Origin: Methylocaldum sp. 14B
GTDB lineage: Bacteria; Pseudomonadota; Gammaproteobacteria; Methylococcales; Methylococcaceae
Direction: 5' to 3'
NCBI RefSeq assembly: GCF_002005105.1
Contig: NZ_MSCV01000012.1
Span: 1 to 64,000, forward strand
DNA: 64,000 nucleotides
Under the pieces are notes generated by a model. It did not search any database and was not told where the DNA came from. It was given only the letters and a program-made list of their open reading frames with translations. Shown in pieces: positions 9,231-18,336 of this stretch. The position numbers and the translations under genes are program-made. How positions within the stretch are numbered: the stretch's first letter is position 1; the number at the start of each line of letters is the position of its first letter.

Positions 9231-10877
9231 ATGAGCACTGCAAAATCGGATTCTATCGGACAATACCTCCTCAAGCGTCTATACGATGCCGGTGTCAAAC
9301 ATATCTTCGGCGTTCCCGGCGATTATGTGCTCGGCTTCTACGATTTGATGGTCAAAAGCCCGATCCAGCACATCGGCACCACGCGGGAGGACACCGCCGC
9401 CTTTGCCGCGGACGGCTATGCTCGCTGCCAGGGCATAGGCGCGCTGGCGGTGACTTACGGCGTGGGAGCGCTGAATACGGTCAACGCGGTCGCCGGTGCC
9501 CATGCGGAGTCCTCGCCGGTGGTCGTCATCAGCGGTGCTCCGGGCGTGCGCGAACAGCGAGAAGATCCACTGATTCATCACCGCTTCGGCCCCTTCACGT
9601 TTCAGCGCGAGATTTTCGATCGCATCACCTGCGCCACGGTCGTGCTCGATGACCCGGTCATCGCCTTTCGCCAAATCGACCGCGCCATCGCGACCGCCCG
9701 CCGGTCGTGCAAACCGGTTTACATCGAGCTCCCGCGCGATCTGGTCATGGCTGAAGGCTATTCGGTGCCGGAAGAGCCGCTCGAAGAGCCTTCGAGCGAT
9801 GAAGCCGCCTTATCGGAAGCGGTCGCCGAGACCGCGGAGCTCATGACGAAGTCGGTATCGCCGACGATTCTGGCGGGCCTCGAACTGCATCGACGCGGAC
9901 TTCAGGACGCTCTGGTCGAACTGGTCGAACGGGCACGCTTGCCGGTGGCGGCCACGTTGACCGGCAAGTCGGTGATTGCCGAGCGGCACCCGGCCTATCT
10001 CGGCGTCTATGAAGGCGCGATGAGTTCGGAGAACGCGCGTTACATGGTGGAGCAATCCGATTTGCTGCTGATGCTGGGAGTCACCTTGAACGACATCGAT
10101 ACCGGCATCTACACCGCGCGTCTCGATCCCCATCGCATCGTGCGCGCGGCCCAGAACGAAGTCGTGATCCGCTATCACCGCTATCCCCGCGTCACCCTGT
10201 CGGATTTCGTCATGTCCTTGGCGCGCTCGGTGAAAGCTCGGAGCGAAACCTTCCCGGCGGCGCCCGCCGTGCCTGAAGCGAGCGGGTTTCCCGAACCGAA
10301 CCGGCCGATGACGATCGCCCGTTTGATCGAACGGCTGAATCGGGCGCTTACCTCCGACATGATCGTGGTCTGCGACGTGGGCGATTGCCTGTTTGCCGCG
10401 ATCGACCTACAGGTCTACGAGCGGAGCGAGTTCTTGTCCTCCGCTTTCTATACCACGATGGGCTTTGCGGTGCCCGCCGCGCTCGGCGCGCAAATCGCCC
10501 GTCCGGATCATCGTGCGCTCATCCTGGTCGGAGACGGCGCGTTTCAAATGACCGGCACCGAGCTTTCGACGCACGTACGCTTCGGCCTGGCTCCCATCGT
10601 GGTGGTTTTCAACAATTGCGGTTACAGCACCGAACGGTTCATCCTCGACGGGCCTTTCAACGACATCGGCTGTTGGCGTTTCGACCGGCTGGGCGAGCTT
10701 TTCGGTCCGCTGAACGGATACGATGCGCCCGATGAGGAAGCGTTTGAGGAGGCGCTCGTCAAATCGCTCGCAGACCGCGCCACGCCAAGCATCATCAATG
10801 TTCGCCTTGCGCCCGATGACAGTTCGTCGGCCATGAGGCGCCTTGCGGAGCATTTGAAATCCAGGGTCAAGGGCTGA
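9231..10877 (+). CDS. ThDP-dependent 2-keto acid decarboxylase
   Basis: 548 residues with the three-domain layout of pyruvate/indolepyruvate/phenylpyruvate decarboxylases. The cofactor-activating Glu is at 53 (TREDTAAFAADGYAR), and the ThDP-Mg motif runs from GDGAFQMTG (434) to NN (461-462). The family converts a 2-keto acid to an aldehyde and CO2 in the cytoplasm. The ATG at 9231 has GGAG 8 bases upstream; a longer open frame from 8970 overlaps the permease and is not real. Together with the permease before it and the Leu/Glu-type dehydrogenase convergent to it, an Ehrlich-type amino acid route is plausible (inference). Confidence 0.88.
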   Translation: MSTAKSDSIGQYLLKRLYDAGVKHIFGVPGDYVLGFYDLMVKSPIQHIGTTREDTAAFAADGYARCQGIGALAVTYGVGALNTVNAVAGAHAESSPVVVISGAPGVREQREDPLIHHRFGPFTFQREIFDRITCATVVLDDPVIAFRQIDRAIATARRSCKPVYIELPRDLVMAEGYSVPEEPLEEPSSDEAALSEAVAETAELMTKSVSPTILAGLELHRRGLQDALVELVERARLPVAATLTGKSVIAERHPAYLGVYEGAMSSENARYMVEQSDLLLMLGVTLNDIDTGIYTARLDPHRIVRAAQNEVVIRYHRYPRVTLSDFVMSLARSVKARSETFPAAPAVPEASGFPEPNRPMTIARLIERLNRALTSDMIVVCDVGDCLFAAIDLQVYERSEFLSSAFYTTMGFAVPAALGAQIARPDHRALILVGDGAFQMTGTELSTHVRFGLAPIVVVFNNCGYSTERFILDGPFNDIGCWRFDRLGELFGPLNGYDAPDEEAFEEALVKSLADRATPSIINVRLAPDDSSSAMRRLAEHLKSRVKG

Positions 10878-11311
10878 AGCTGGGTCAGCGAAAAACGAAC
10901 CAAACTTGGACTACCCGCTCCTGGCCATCGCTGCTGTTCTGAGCGGCGACCGGAAAGCGCCTTTGGGTGAAGTAATTCCATTCGGTATTCAAATGAATAT
11001 TTATTGTAGGGCGGGTTAGCGCAGCGTAACCCGCCGATCCGAGGTCGCTCGAACGATGCGGTTCACTTCGTTCACCACATCCTACGGCTATTATCCTAGA
11101 AACGGCAGTTGGACGCACTCGAGTGTGCGGCGGGTGGGTCGACTGGCCAGGCGCGACGACGCGGCAGGGTCGGCCCCTGTTAGAAGGAGCAACGCCGCCA
11201 GGCGGCCCGCCCGTCGTGCAATCGGGTGCGTAGCGGTTTCACCCACCAGGTGAGACTGATACCAGACCGAGCGTTCAGGATTCATCGGGCGTTTCTGGTG
11301 CATCGAAGCGG
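10878..11311. repeat. Intergenic repeats (REP and 160-bp dispersed repeat)
   Basis: No gene. At 10974-11040 lies a composite repeat: ATTCCATTCGGTATTCAAAT leader followed by GTAGGGCGGGTTAGCG ... CGTAACCCGCC. At 11095-11256 lies one copy of a 160-bp repeat whose other copy is inverted at 53953-54114. Confidence 0.7.
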
Positions 11312-12463
11312 TCAACTGCCGCTTCTAGGATTATCATCCGCCGAGGAAAATAAAGACCAGCGCCGGTAAGACATGGCTTTTTTGACCCGTTGCTCGGCGA
11401 GCTCCAAAGCGGCGTGCCGCGGAAGAATGGCTTTGGTACTGACGGCCTCCAAGACCTGCTCCGTATTGCTTCGCACTTTTTCCCCAATCGACGAAAATAC
11501 CATCGCTTGAGTGACGCCGCGATATTCCAGGGCAGCGCATATCACGCCGCCCGCATTGGCGATGAAATCCGGAACGCAGAGCACGTCGTGCTCGTGCAGG
11601 AATTTTTCGGCTTCGGGGGTGACGGGGATGTTGGCCCCCTCGACAATCAGTTTGGTGTTGAGACGCGATGCGTTCGCCGCGTTGATCACATCCGGCCGTG
11701 CGGCGGGAATCCAGATATCGCATTCCATGTCGATCACGGCGTCCCGGTCCCGTTTCTCCCCGGCCGTAACGTCGGAAACGCTCTTTCCCGTCTTTTTCAG
11801 TTCCATCAGAGCCGAGACATCCAGGCCGCGAGGATTGTAAACGGCGCCCCGACTATCGGATGCGCCGACCAAGACTGCCCCGGCTTGCGCCAGAAAGCGC
11901 GCCGAGTGCCGGCCGACGGCGCCAAACCCCTGGATCACGACTCGGGCGCCGTCGATCTTCATATTGCAGTAGCGCGCCGCAATTTCCGTGGCCTGATAAA
12001 TCCCCCAGCCGGTTGCGCCGACTTCATCCAGCGGAATGCCGCCCAGATCGCTGGGAAAACCCGCGGCACGGCCTATTTCGTCTTTCACCCAGGCCATGCA
12101 GTTTTCATCGGTACCCATGTCGGGCGCGAAAATATAATCCCTTTCGTTTCTCAAACTCGAGGCGAAAGCGCGGATGAGTCTTTCCTTATCCGGTCCCGGC
12201 ATTTTGGGATCGCCGAAAATGACGGACTTGGCGCCGCCATGAGGCAAACCGGCGGCCGCGTTTTTGAACGTCATCGCCCGGGCGAGACGAAAGCATTCCG
12301 CCACGCTGACATCGGGCGCCATCCTCAATCCCCCGATGGCGGGACCCCTCGCAACATTGTCTACGACCAGAATGCCTTTCAACCCTGCGGAGGGTTCATA
12401 AACGTGAATGATCCTGGCGGGACCCAATGCGTCCGCAAACCCAAAAACATCGCTCGCGTTCAT
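11312..12463 (-). CDS. Glu/Leu/Phe/Val dehydrogenase
   Basis: 383 residues, the usual size for bacterial leucine-type dehydrogenases. Lys67 (TFKNAA), Lys79 (LPHGGAKS) and Asp115 (FAPDMGT) match the substrate-binding and catalytic residues of leucine dehydrogenase, and GFGAVG at 179-184 is the NAD-binding loop. It deaminates a branched-chain or aromatic amino acid to the 2-keto acid with NAD reduction. Convergent with the neighbouring keto acid decarboxylase. The ATG start is the only good candidate. Confidence 0.87.
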   Translation of the reverse strand: MNASDVFGFADALGPARIIHVYEPSAGLKGILVVDNVARGPAIGGLRMAPDVSVAECFRLARAMTFKNAAAGLPHGGAKSVIFGDPKMPGPDKERLIRAFASSLRNERDYIFAPDMGTDENCMAWVKDEIGRAAGFPSDLGGIPLDEVGATGWGIYQATEIAARYCNMKIDGARVVIQGFGAVGRHSARFLAQAGAVLVGASDSRGAVYNPRGLDVSALMELKKTGKSVSDVTAGEKRDRDAVIDMECDIWIPAARPDVINAANASRLNTKLIVEGANIPVTPEAEKFLHEHDVLCVPDFIANAGGVICAALEYRGVTQAMVFSSIGEKVRSNTEQVLEAVSTKAILPRHAALELAEQRVKKAMSYRRWSLFSSADDNPRSGS

Positions 12464-12984
12464 CTCGATTCACCGATGTGCCGGTTTGATGCCCAGTCAA
12501 GGAGGCCGCGCGGACAGGCCAAGTTCAGGAAATTCTCCGAGCGAAGCCCTGCCTACGCACTACGACCAACTTTATCACTGTTCTGCTTTCTGAATGAGAG
12601 GCCTATCGTTCGGCCAAACTCCCGACCGTCCTGCCGGCCTCTTTTTTCGTCACCCTGCATGCGTGCCAGGCGGGAGTAAGGCGCCGCATCATTCAAGAAG
12701 ATAGTCGTAAGGCTCTGCCGATTTCGGAAAACAGCAATCAGGTTTGTCGGGTTTGTCCAGTTCCGGACATTGCATCGAGGGACGATCGCCCTGAAATCAT
12801 TGAGAAATTGCCGTTGCAAACCGATGGCATGTTTATCGCTTCCAATACATACGCGCCACAAAAAATCTGGATACCGTGCAAAGAGGCCGCTCCTACGGTG
12901 TCGTTGCAGGCATGGTCCTGTCTGAACCGAAAATGGCGCATTTCGATCGACCCCGGCCTGGTTTGAATCATCCGGAGACCCTTT
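12464..12984. other. Gene-free spacer with one hairpin
   Basis: 521 bases between divergent genes. I see no credible coding frame. At 12597-12647 a GAGGCC...GGCCTC pair is followed by six T, which resembles a rho-independent terminator but has a 39-base loop and no gene ending in front of it. Confidence 0.4.
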
Positions 12985-13296
12985 ATGGCCTATGAAGACG
13001 TTTGCAAACAAAGCCTGATCGGCGAAGGGGAGTTGGTGCCCTGCAAGGTGGGCGACAAAGAGATCGTCATCATGTGGCCGGACGGCGGAGAGCCGAAAGC
13101 CTATGAAGCGCGTTGTCCGCATGAAGGCGTTTCCCTGGGCCAGGGCGATTTCAACGGCAGAATTCTTTATTGCATCGCGCATGGATGGGTGTTCGACGGT
13201 CGCTGCGGCAAGTCTCTGCAACCTGCCGGATGGCAGATGAAGGAATATCCCATGCGCCTGCAGAACGGCATGGTACAGGTGGACATCACCGGCTAG
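12985..13296 (+). CDS. Rieske-type [2Fe-2S] ferredoxin
   Basis: 103 residues, a stand-alone Rieske ferredoxin of the kind that feeds electrons to monooxygenases or dioxygenases. The cluster ligands are visible: Cys44-x-His46 (RCPHEG) and Cys63-x2-His66 (YCIAHGW). No partner oxygenase is encoded nearby. A thioredoxin follows after 69 bases on the same strand, so the pair is probably co-transcribed. Start ATG preceded by GGAG about 9 bases upstream (CCGGAGACCCTTT). Confidence 0.85.
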   Translation: MAYEDVCKQSLIGEGELVPCKVGDKEIVIMWPDGGEPKAYEARCPHEGVSLGQGDFNGRILYCIAHGWVFDGRCGKSLQPAGWQMKEYPMRLQNGMVQVDITG

Positions 13297-13365
13297 CTTT
13301 CGCCATCGGTGCAGCGAACCTGCGCCGACCTCTTTCTCCACCCCAACAACCCTGGTATTTGAGTC

Positions 13366-13743
13366 ATGGCCATTATCGAAGTCACCGACGACACCTTTCA
13401 GCAGGTGATCGAAACCCATCCCATCGTCGTTCTGGATTTCTGGGCAACCTGGTGCGGCCCGTGCCGCGCCTTTGCGCCGGTTTTCGAAGCCGCCTCCGAA
13501 AAACACCCCGATTTGTTTTTCGGCAAGATCGATACGGATCAACAACGCCAACTGTCGCAAGGATTCGATATCCGCTCGGTGCCGACGCTGATGGTGTTGC
13601 GAGACAGGATCGTGGTGGTTCGCGAATCCGGCGCATTGCCCGCCAGTTCGCTGGAAAAAGTGATCGAGCATGTCCGGGCGCTGGACATGGATAAGATCCG
13701 CGCGGAACTCGACGCTCGGGACAAGGCCGCGGTTTCGGGCTGA
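13366..13743 (+). CDS. Thioredoxin
   Basis: 125 residues with a classic WCGPC active site (Cys30, Cys33), cis-Pro loop SVPTLMVL and the DFWATW strand. About 15-20 residues longer than E. coli TrxA because of a charged C-terminal helix (MDKIRAELDARDK). A cytoplasmic disulfide reductase, downstream of and probably co-transcribed with the Rieske ferredoxin. Confidence 0.9.
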   Translation: MAIIEVTDDTFQQVIETHPIVVLDFWATWCGPCRAFAPVFEAASEKHPDLFFGKIDTDQQRQLSQGFDIRSVPTLMVLRDRIVVVRESGALPASSLEKVIEHVRALDMDKIRAELDARDKAAVSG

Positions 13744-13947
13744 GCGCCCGGCTGCATTCTGTTTTATCCGGCCGATCAGTTCGTGGGGCAGGGGATGTCC
13801 TGACCGCTTTGGCGCGACCTCTCCCGGTTTCCCGCCACCCCGGCGGTACGCAACTCCCAGTCACAGGAGGAATGAGCACGTACCAGTGGGCTTGCCGGCA
13901 GGCAGCACGGGGGCGGCCGGGCTCCGGCGTACGTGATCGGAAAGCCC
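13744..13947. other. GC-rich structured intergenic stretch
   Basis: Contains a clear hairpin with GGTACG at about 13851 pairing to CGTACC near 13878, flanked by CGCCACCCCGGCG and GCTTGCCGGCAGGC. It lies between convergent genes. It does not match a riboswitch or RNA family that I can name. An AGGAGG followed by ATG at 13872 opens a short frame with no recognisable product. Confidence 0.35.
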
Positions 13948-14256
13948 CTAGGCTGCTTTCCGGCGCAGGGGAACCATCTGTGCGATCACCTGCAATACGG
14001 TAAATCCATGGGTCGCGATGTCGACGGCGAGGAGAAAGACATCGGCGTTCTTGGTCGTTCCGGCCAGCTTATCCGCACGCATCACGGCCTCCTGCCCGAT
14101 CCGCCCGGCGGCAAGAATGTCCTTGAATACCTGGACATCGGGATTGTCGTCGCCGAGCTGGGCGATCAAAGCCTCCGCTCGTCCCTTAAACCAGTCGGGA
14201 ATGCCGATTTCCGCCCACTCGGGGCCGTTGAAAAACGATCTAAGATTCATGGCCAT
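13948..14256 (-). CDS. Small conserved hypothetical protein
   Basis: 102 residues (MAMNLRSFFNGPEWAEIGIP ...). Mostly helical and soluble at the N-terminus, with a mildly hydrophobic stretch near the C-terminus (FLLAVDIATHGFTVLQVI). I do not recognise the family. The ATG at 14256 has GGAG 9 bases upstream; the longer open frame to 14541 overlaps the next gene and is rejected. It follows 14300-14617 by 43 bases on the same strand, so the two likely form an operon. Confidence 0.6.
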   Translation of the reverse strand: MAMNLRSFFNGPEWAEIGIPDWFKGRAEALIAQLGDDNPDVQVFKDILAAGRIGQEAVMRADKLAGTTKNADVFLLAVDIATHGFTVLQVIAQMVPLRRKAA

Positions 14257-14299
14257 AGCAAAAGTCTCCAAAAATCGAGCACCGGGCCGCGCCCGATGA

Positions 14300-14617
14300 T
14301 TAAAACTCCTCATCCCTCGCATGCTCGGCGAGCGCTTTTTCGACGATGTCGCGGCAGCGCAATAGGCGTTCGTACTCCGCCTTGTCGACTTGAACCCACT
14401 CGCCTGACGGAGAGCCTTCCGCCGGTGGCGCGACGGCCTGGGCGGCTTCGAATAAAGCCCGTTCCAATTGAAAGATGCGTTCGCTCGCCCGCTCGAGGTA
14501 AGGCACCGGATTAGCCTTGATATTGGCTTCATGCAGGGCATCCAGGCACAAGAGCTCCCCGAAGCGCCTTATCGTCTGGCGTGTTCTCTTCCCGAAATCG
14601 CGCTCGATGACCGTCAT
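14300..14617 (-). CDS. Small helical hypothetical protein
   Basis: 105 residues, charged and helical (VPYLERASERIFQLERALFEAA; DKAEYERLLRCRDIVEKAL), suggesting a coiled coil. No family recognised. The ATG at 14617 has GGAG 5-6 bases upstream; an in-frame GTG two codons earlier is less likely. Probably co-transcribed with the following 102-residue gene. Confidence 0.6.
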   Translation of the reverse strand: MTVIERDFGKRTRQTIRRFGELLCLDALHEANIKANPVPYLERASERIFQLERALFEAAQAVAPPAEGSPSGEWVQVDKAEYERLLRCRDIVEKALAEHARDEEF

Positions 14618-14699
14618 AACCACTCCGACTCTTTCTCAAACTCTCGGCGGGCTCCGAACCCAAGACGCCGAAACTGCTCGGGATTTCGTACCTTTCCCG

Positions 14700-15458
14700 T
14701 TACAGCGGCGGTCCGAGGTCGTCCGAAGCCTGCTTTTTCTTCTTCTCGACTTTCGCCGAGGCGTAGCTTCCCGCGTTCTTCAGGGTGACGGGAGGCGGTC
14801 CTTCCAAGTTGTGGGAAATCAGCGTCAAGGTACGCTCGAATGCCTTCTGGGCCGCCGAAGCGTCGTAAGTATCGCGCTCTTCACAGTTGAAGCTATGTCC
14901 CGCCGGGTAATCGTAAACGCTGACGTCCGGTCTGGCGGAACGGAATTGAACGACCAGCTCGAAAGGGATATACGGATCGAGAGACCCGAAATGCAGCTGC
15001 GTCTGAATCTTCCGCTTTCCGTATAAATCCTGGGTCACCCCGCAGGCGTAATAGATGCTGGCGCAAGCCAGTCCCTTTACCATGTTGGCCGCGTGGTAAG
15101 CCAGGTAGCCGCCCCAATCGTAGCCGACGATAGCCACCTTGCCGGCACTGGCGACGGCATCGACCGCCGCCTGAATGTCGGCGATGGCGTTCGTCAGTCC
15201 TACCTGCCGCGCGAGATCCAGACCCTCGGCAACACCGGCGTCGTCATAGCTCAACTCGACATCTTTTTTTACCCGATCGAAGAGGCATGGCGCGATGGCC
15301 ATATAACCCTTCGCCGCGAATGCGTCGGTCACCGTCCGAATGTGCCGGTTGACGCCAAACACCTCGTGAAGCACCACCACCGCACCCTTGGGCGCGTCCG
15401 GCGGCTCGGTCCGATAAGCGGAAAATACGTGGCCGTCGGCCGCAGAAATCTCGATCAT
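14700..15458 (-). CDS. Dienelactone hydrolase-like protein with Asp nucleophile position
   Basis: 252 residues with the alpha/beta-hydrolase fold of the dienelactone hydrolase family (HEVFGVNRHIR near 31-41; GSLDPYIP with Asp161; PAGHSF with His188). The nucleophile elbow reads VGYDWGG, so Asp114 replaces the family Cys or Ser. The same GxDWGG elbow is used by haloalkane dehalogenases and epoxide hydrolases, where Asp forms an ester intermediate. The reaction is therefore unlikely to be plain dienelactone hydrolysis (inference). The C-terminus is a lysine-rich tail (KVEKKKKQ). No signal peptide. Confidence 0.8.
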   Translation of the reverse strand: MIEISAADGHVFSAYRTEPPDAPKGAVVVLHEVFGVNRHIRTVTDAFAAKGYMAIAPCLFDRVKKDVELSYDDAGVAEGLDLARQVGLTNAIADIQAAVDAVASAGKVAIVGYDWGGYLAYHAANMVKGLACASIYYACGVTQDLYGKRKIQTQLHFGSLDPYIPFELVVQFRSARPDVSVYDYPAGHSFNCEERDTYDASAAQKAFERTLTLISHNLEGPPPVTLKNAGSYASAKVEKKKKQASDDLGPPL

Positions 15459-15947
15459 CGCACACCCCGCAATCTGTCAATCCTCATCGATACCCTTGCG
15501 AAGGCCGTCACATCGACACCGTATGGACGAAGCACGTTCCGGCAAACGGGACGATTCAGGCCTTTTTCAATCACTAAGCAGTTGTCGCGCCAAACCGTGG
15601 TCTGAGTGCGTGAGGCAGATGTTTTCGGTGTGATTAGGGTGGGAGCGGTCAGTCGAGTTTGCTGTTGCGGGACGGAAAAATAAGGCATTACGAGCGGGCG
15701 GATGAACGAATTCTATCGCCGCTCCGTCCTCGCCGATGGCTGCGGAGTATTGCAACGAAGCTAATTTCCATACAAATAACCTTGTAATTTAGTCGACAAT
15801 TCTCCACACTTGTGGCGGGTTTGTTCGAACAAAGAAACCTGGTAAGCCACATACTCGAACATGTCCAACGGCCGTTTCCAGGTTGACAGGCTGCGTTACC
15901 CTATTCGCTTCACTTGATTGTCGAGGCCAAGTCTCCGTACCGAATTT
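15459..15947. other. Gene-free spacer
   Basis: 489 bases between divergent genes. No coding frame with family character, tRNA or clear repeat was seen. It becomes AT-rich at 15755-15830 and probably holds promoters in both directions. Confidence 0.4.
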
Positions 15948-16589
15948 ATGATTGACGAAAACCAAGCGCGCGCCGCCCTGGCGGCCAACCCCTTACCGCC
16001 GAACCCGTGGGTACAAGTTACCGATGATGGCATCATCATCAAGGCGGGCTATAGCGACACGCTGCACCGGATGCTGCGCTGGGTTCCGAAGGTGCAATGG
16101 GTTCCCGAGAAACGCCACTGGAAGGTGCCCCTGGCCGGCGCCGAGCTGATACGTTCGGTGTTGCCTGAAATCTCGCGCCTGGCCGAGGCCACTCACGAGG
16201 AGTTCAGAGTGCCTGCTCCGCCCGCTCAAAAGGAGCCGCCACTCGACGCACGTGCGGATGAGTCAAACCCGTCGACGGGCGATTCCGCCACGCGCGTATT
16301 CGACCCCGATGCGTCCGAGCGGGACCTGTTTCGCAATGCGGCGCGGTTTCTGTTCGGTAGCGATTGGCAGCGGGACACTGCTCGGGCCTTGGGCCGGGAC
16401 GAACCCGCACTGGCCTGCTGGCTGGTGGGCGAAAGCGTGGTAGAGGACGATCCTCAAGTCTTGCTGAACGAGATGCTGGCTCTAATGCACCGGCGCGCCG
16501 CCGCAATCACCGCCGCGGCGGATCACCTGGCTGAGGCAATCGCGAGGAAAAAGCAAACCGGCTCCGGTGACACCGGAAACGGCAGTTGA
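15948..16589 (+). CDS. HARP-like domain hypothetical protein
   Basis: 213 residues from the ATG at 15948 (a TTG at 15918 adds ten residues). Residues about 15-75 (GIIIKAGYSDTLHRML ... WVPEKRHWKVPL) resemble the HARP/SMARCAL1-type DNA-binding motif, in which a strand-turn ending in W-x-VP is typical. The middle is a Pro/Glu-rich linker, and the C-terminal half is helical (ASERDLFRNAARFLFG; HRRAAAITAAADHLAEAI). No helicase domain is attached. A DNA-associated role is inference only. Confidence 0.55.
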   Translation: MIDENQARAALAANPLPPNPWVQVTDDGIIIKAGYSDTLHRMLRWVPKVQWVPEKRHWKVPLAGAELIRSVLPEISRLAEATHEEFRVPAPPAQKEPPLDARADESNPSTGDSATRVFDPDASERDLFRNAARFLFGSDWQRDTARALGRDEPALACWLVGESVVEDDPQVLLNEMLALMHRRAAAITAAADHLAEAIARKKQTGSGDTGNGS

Positions 16590-17036
16590 TCGTTACGGAC
16601 TTGGTCGCCGATAACATTCTGTTCTATCTGAAAACGATTTCGTAGTAGGGTGGGTTAGGCCGCGCGGCCGTAACCCACCGAGCGACCTCGAATCGGTGGG
16701 TTACGCTCCGCTAACCCACCCTACGTAATGTTCACTCGAATGCCGAATGGAATTAGGCGCGTATCGCACGACACCTGCAAAGTTCCTTTGGTGTTTCCGC
16801 GCGCCGTAGCCCACCGACCAAGGCCGCGCAACCGGTGGGTTACGGCGCGCGAAGAGTTCCGTGACTGCCGAATGCTTCGTGGGAGTGCGCGCCTAACCCA
16901 CCCTACACCAGATATACGAATCGGAACATTGTTTTCGGACGCACCTTAAGCACAGGGCAGGGAGCCCGGCGCCCGCGTTATGTTGGCGTGAGCCTGCTTC
17001 TCTGCCGCCGCAACCGCGCGGGCTTCGTCTTTCCTG
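16590..17036. repeat. Cluster of GGTGGGTTA/TAACCCACC repeats
   Basis: No gene. Palindromic units at 16644-16725 (GTAGGGTGGGTTAGGCCGCG ... TAACCCACCCTACG) and at about 16800-16911. Between them, at about 16726-16757, is an inverted copy of the leader (ACTCGAATGCCGAATGGAAT) seen beside the repeats at 10.97 kb and 23.12 kb. Confidence 0.75.
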
Positions 17037-17501
17037 TCAGCCAGGCTGCATTTCATCGGCATTGGCGACAAATTCGATGCGCGTGACTTCGTCGAATACC
17101 TCGTTGGGAATGGTGTGCTCGTACTGGTTTTCATACCAGCTGCGGCAATACGGTAGGAAGATCCTCCCCTGATGGATGTGGTGCAAAACCTTGTCCCCTC
17201 GGTAGAGCACGTAATCGACCCCGGTGTTGTCGCAACGGCTGCTCCAGTCATCGCCGAACACTTCGAACTGGATGAATAACTTGGAAAACAGGCGGCCCGC
17301 TTCGGTCGTCTTGACCGCGGTGAAACGGACATTCTGGTAACGACGGGCAACGGCGTCGGTGTCGAGGGTTTGCAGGAACTCCTGCAATTTTCCCTTTTTC
17401 ACCTGCGTCGTCTCGTCGATGGGAACGCCCAGGTCGTTGAGTCCCATAGTTTTGGCGGGCGCCAGTTCAATCGAAGCGATATGTTTTACTAACGAAGCCA
17501 T
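17037..17501 (-). CDS. Hypothetical protein, 154 residues
   Basis: Starts MASLVKHIASIELAPAKTMG. Contains aromatic/charged blocks (QNVRFTAVKTTEAGRLFSKL; YCRSWYENQYEHTIPNEV) suggesting a soluble beta-rich domain. No family recognised. ATG at 17501 chosen because the upstream part of the open frame overlaps another gene. It lies 110 bases downstream of the next unknown gene on the same strand, and the two may be co-expressed. Confidence 0.55.
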   Translation of the reverse strand: MASLVKHIASIELAPAKTMGLNDLGVPIDETTQVKKGKLQEFLQTLDTDAVARRYQNVRFTAVKTTEAGRLFSKLFIQFEVFGDDWSSRCDNTGVDYVLYRGDKVLHHIHQGRIFLPYCRSWYENQYEHTIPNEVFDEVTRIEFVANADEMQPG

Positions 17502-17611
17502 AATCTTGCCTTTAATGTGCCCGTGCGCATTGTCGCTCCCCTCCCTGCTAAGAGAGAGCTCAACATAAACCACTGGATTGTTCGGGAGATGCCGGCCTGA
17601 TCCGGTTCTTC

Positions 17612-17947
17612 TCAGCGCGCGGCGACGGTACTCGGAAGCAAGGTGTGAATCGTCGTCCATCCCCTCGGTACCGGGTTGCGCTGGAAAAACGCCGGGTCAG
17701 CCATGAAGGTTTGTCGCGGCCGCTCGCTGAACACGCCGCCGATGTCGCATAGCGGAATGACGCGGTCCTGCGGCGGCTGACAGTCAACGCAAACCATCCC
17801 CCTTACCACGACAACCCCCGCCTCTACATTTCCCCGCGCGATGATGTCGTGCGGCCAAAACCCGAAGATCATGCCGCCGTCGTTAAGCATCACTTGGGTC
17901 GAGAGCCCGTTGTCGATCAATCGAATCAATGAAGTAACGTTATTCAT
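17612..17947 (-). CDS. Hypothetical protein, 111 residues
   Basis: Starts MNNVTSLIRLIDNGLSTQVM. Predominantly beta (GMIFGFWPHDIIARGNVEAGVVVVRGMVCVDC). No signal peptide or membrane helix and no family recognised. ATG start with AGAAAG upstream. Paired with the 154-residue unknown gene downstream. Confidence 0.55.
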   Translation of the reverse strand: MNNVTSLIRLIDNGLSTQVMLNDGGMIFGFWPHDIIARGNVEAGVVVVRGMVCVDCQPPQDRVIPLCDIGGVFSERPRQTFMADPAFFQRNPVPRGWTTIHTLLPSTVAAR

Positions 17948-18336
17948 CGCTTTCTACGCAATTCCGTCGGGTTCGACCGGTCGATGGACCAAGACGACCT
18001 TTGGCCTTGACCGGGACGGCTTATTATTACCCGCATTTCCCGCCGAGAGTTAGCTGCCGGTGACGCTGATCGCGCTCTTATCGAGCAGCGCACTGTTTCC
18101 GAAAACGGCTGATGTCGGCGCGACCCGCCCGAAGCTGAGCGATTGATGATCTTGGAAAAAACGCGAAGCGGCCTCCTGACGAAGACCACGAATGCGAAGA
18201 TCGGAAATGCCCGCACGCTTTCATGCGCGCCGAAACGCCTGCGATTGGGTGTGTTGATCGCCGGCAACGAGCGCGCATGATCATTCAGCAAGGGCGCACA
18301 CGGCACCGGCATGTACGCTCGTTACCGAAGCCATCA
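17948..18336. other. Gene-free spacer
   Basis: 389 bases between the start of one minus-strand gene and the end of the next. Short open frames on both strands show no family character. No repeat or RNA gene seen. Confidence 0.4.

Noticed and set aside
12553-13671. 372-residue minus-strand open frame across Rieske and thioredoxin genes
   Set aside because: Both plus-strand genes have intact active sites, so the antisense frame is a composition effect.
13744-13947. Riboswitch (cobalamin- or c-di-GMP-like)
   Set aside because: No conserved core such as a B12 box, and the element lies between convergent gene ends rather than before a gene.
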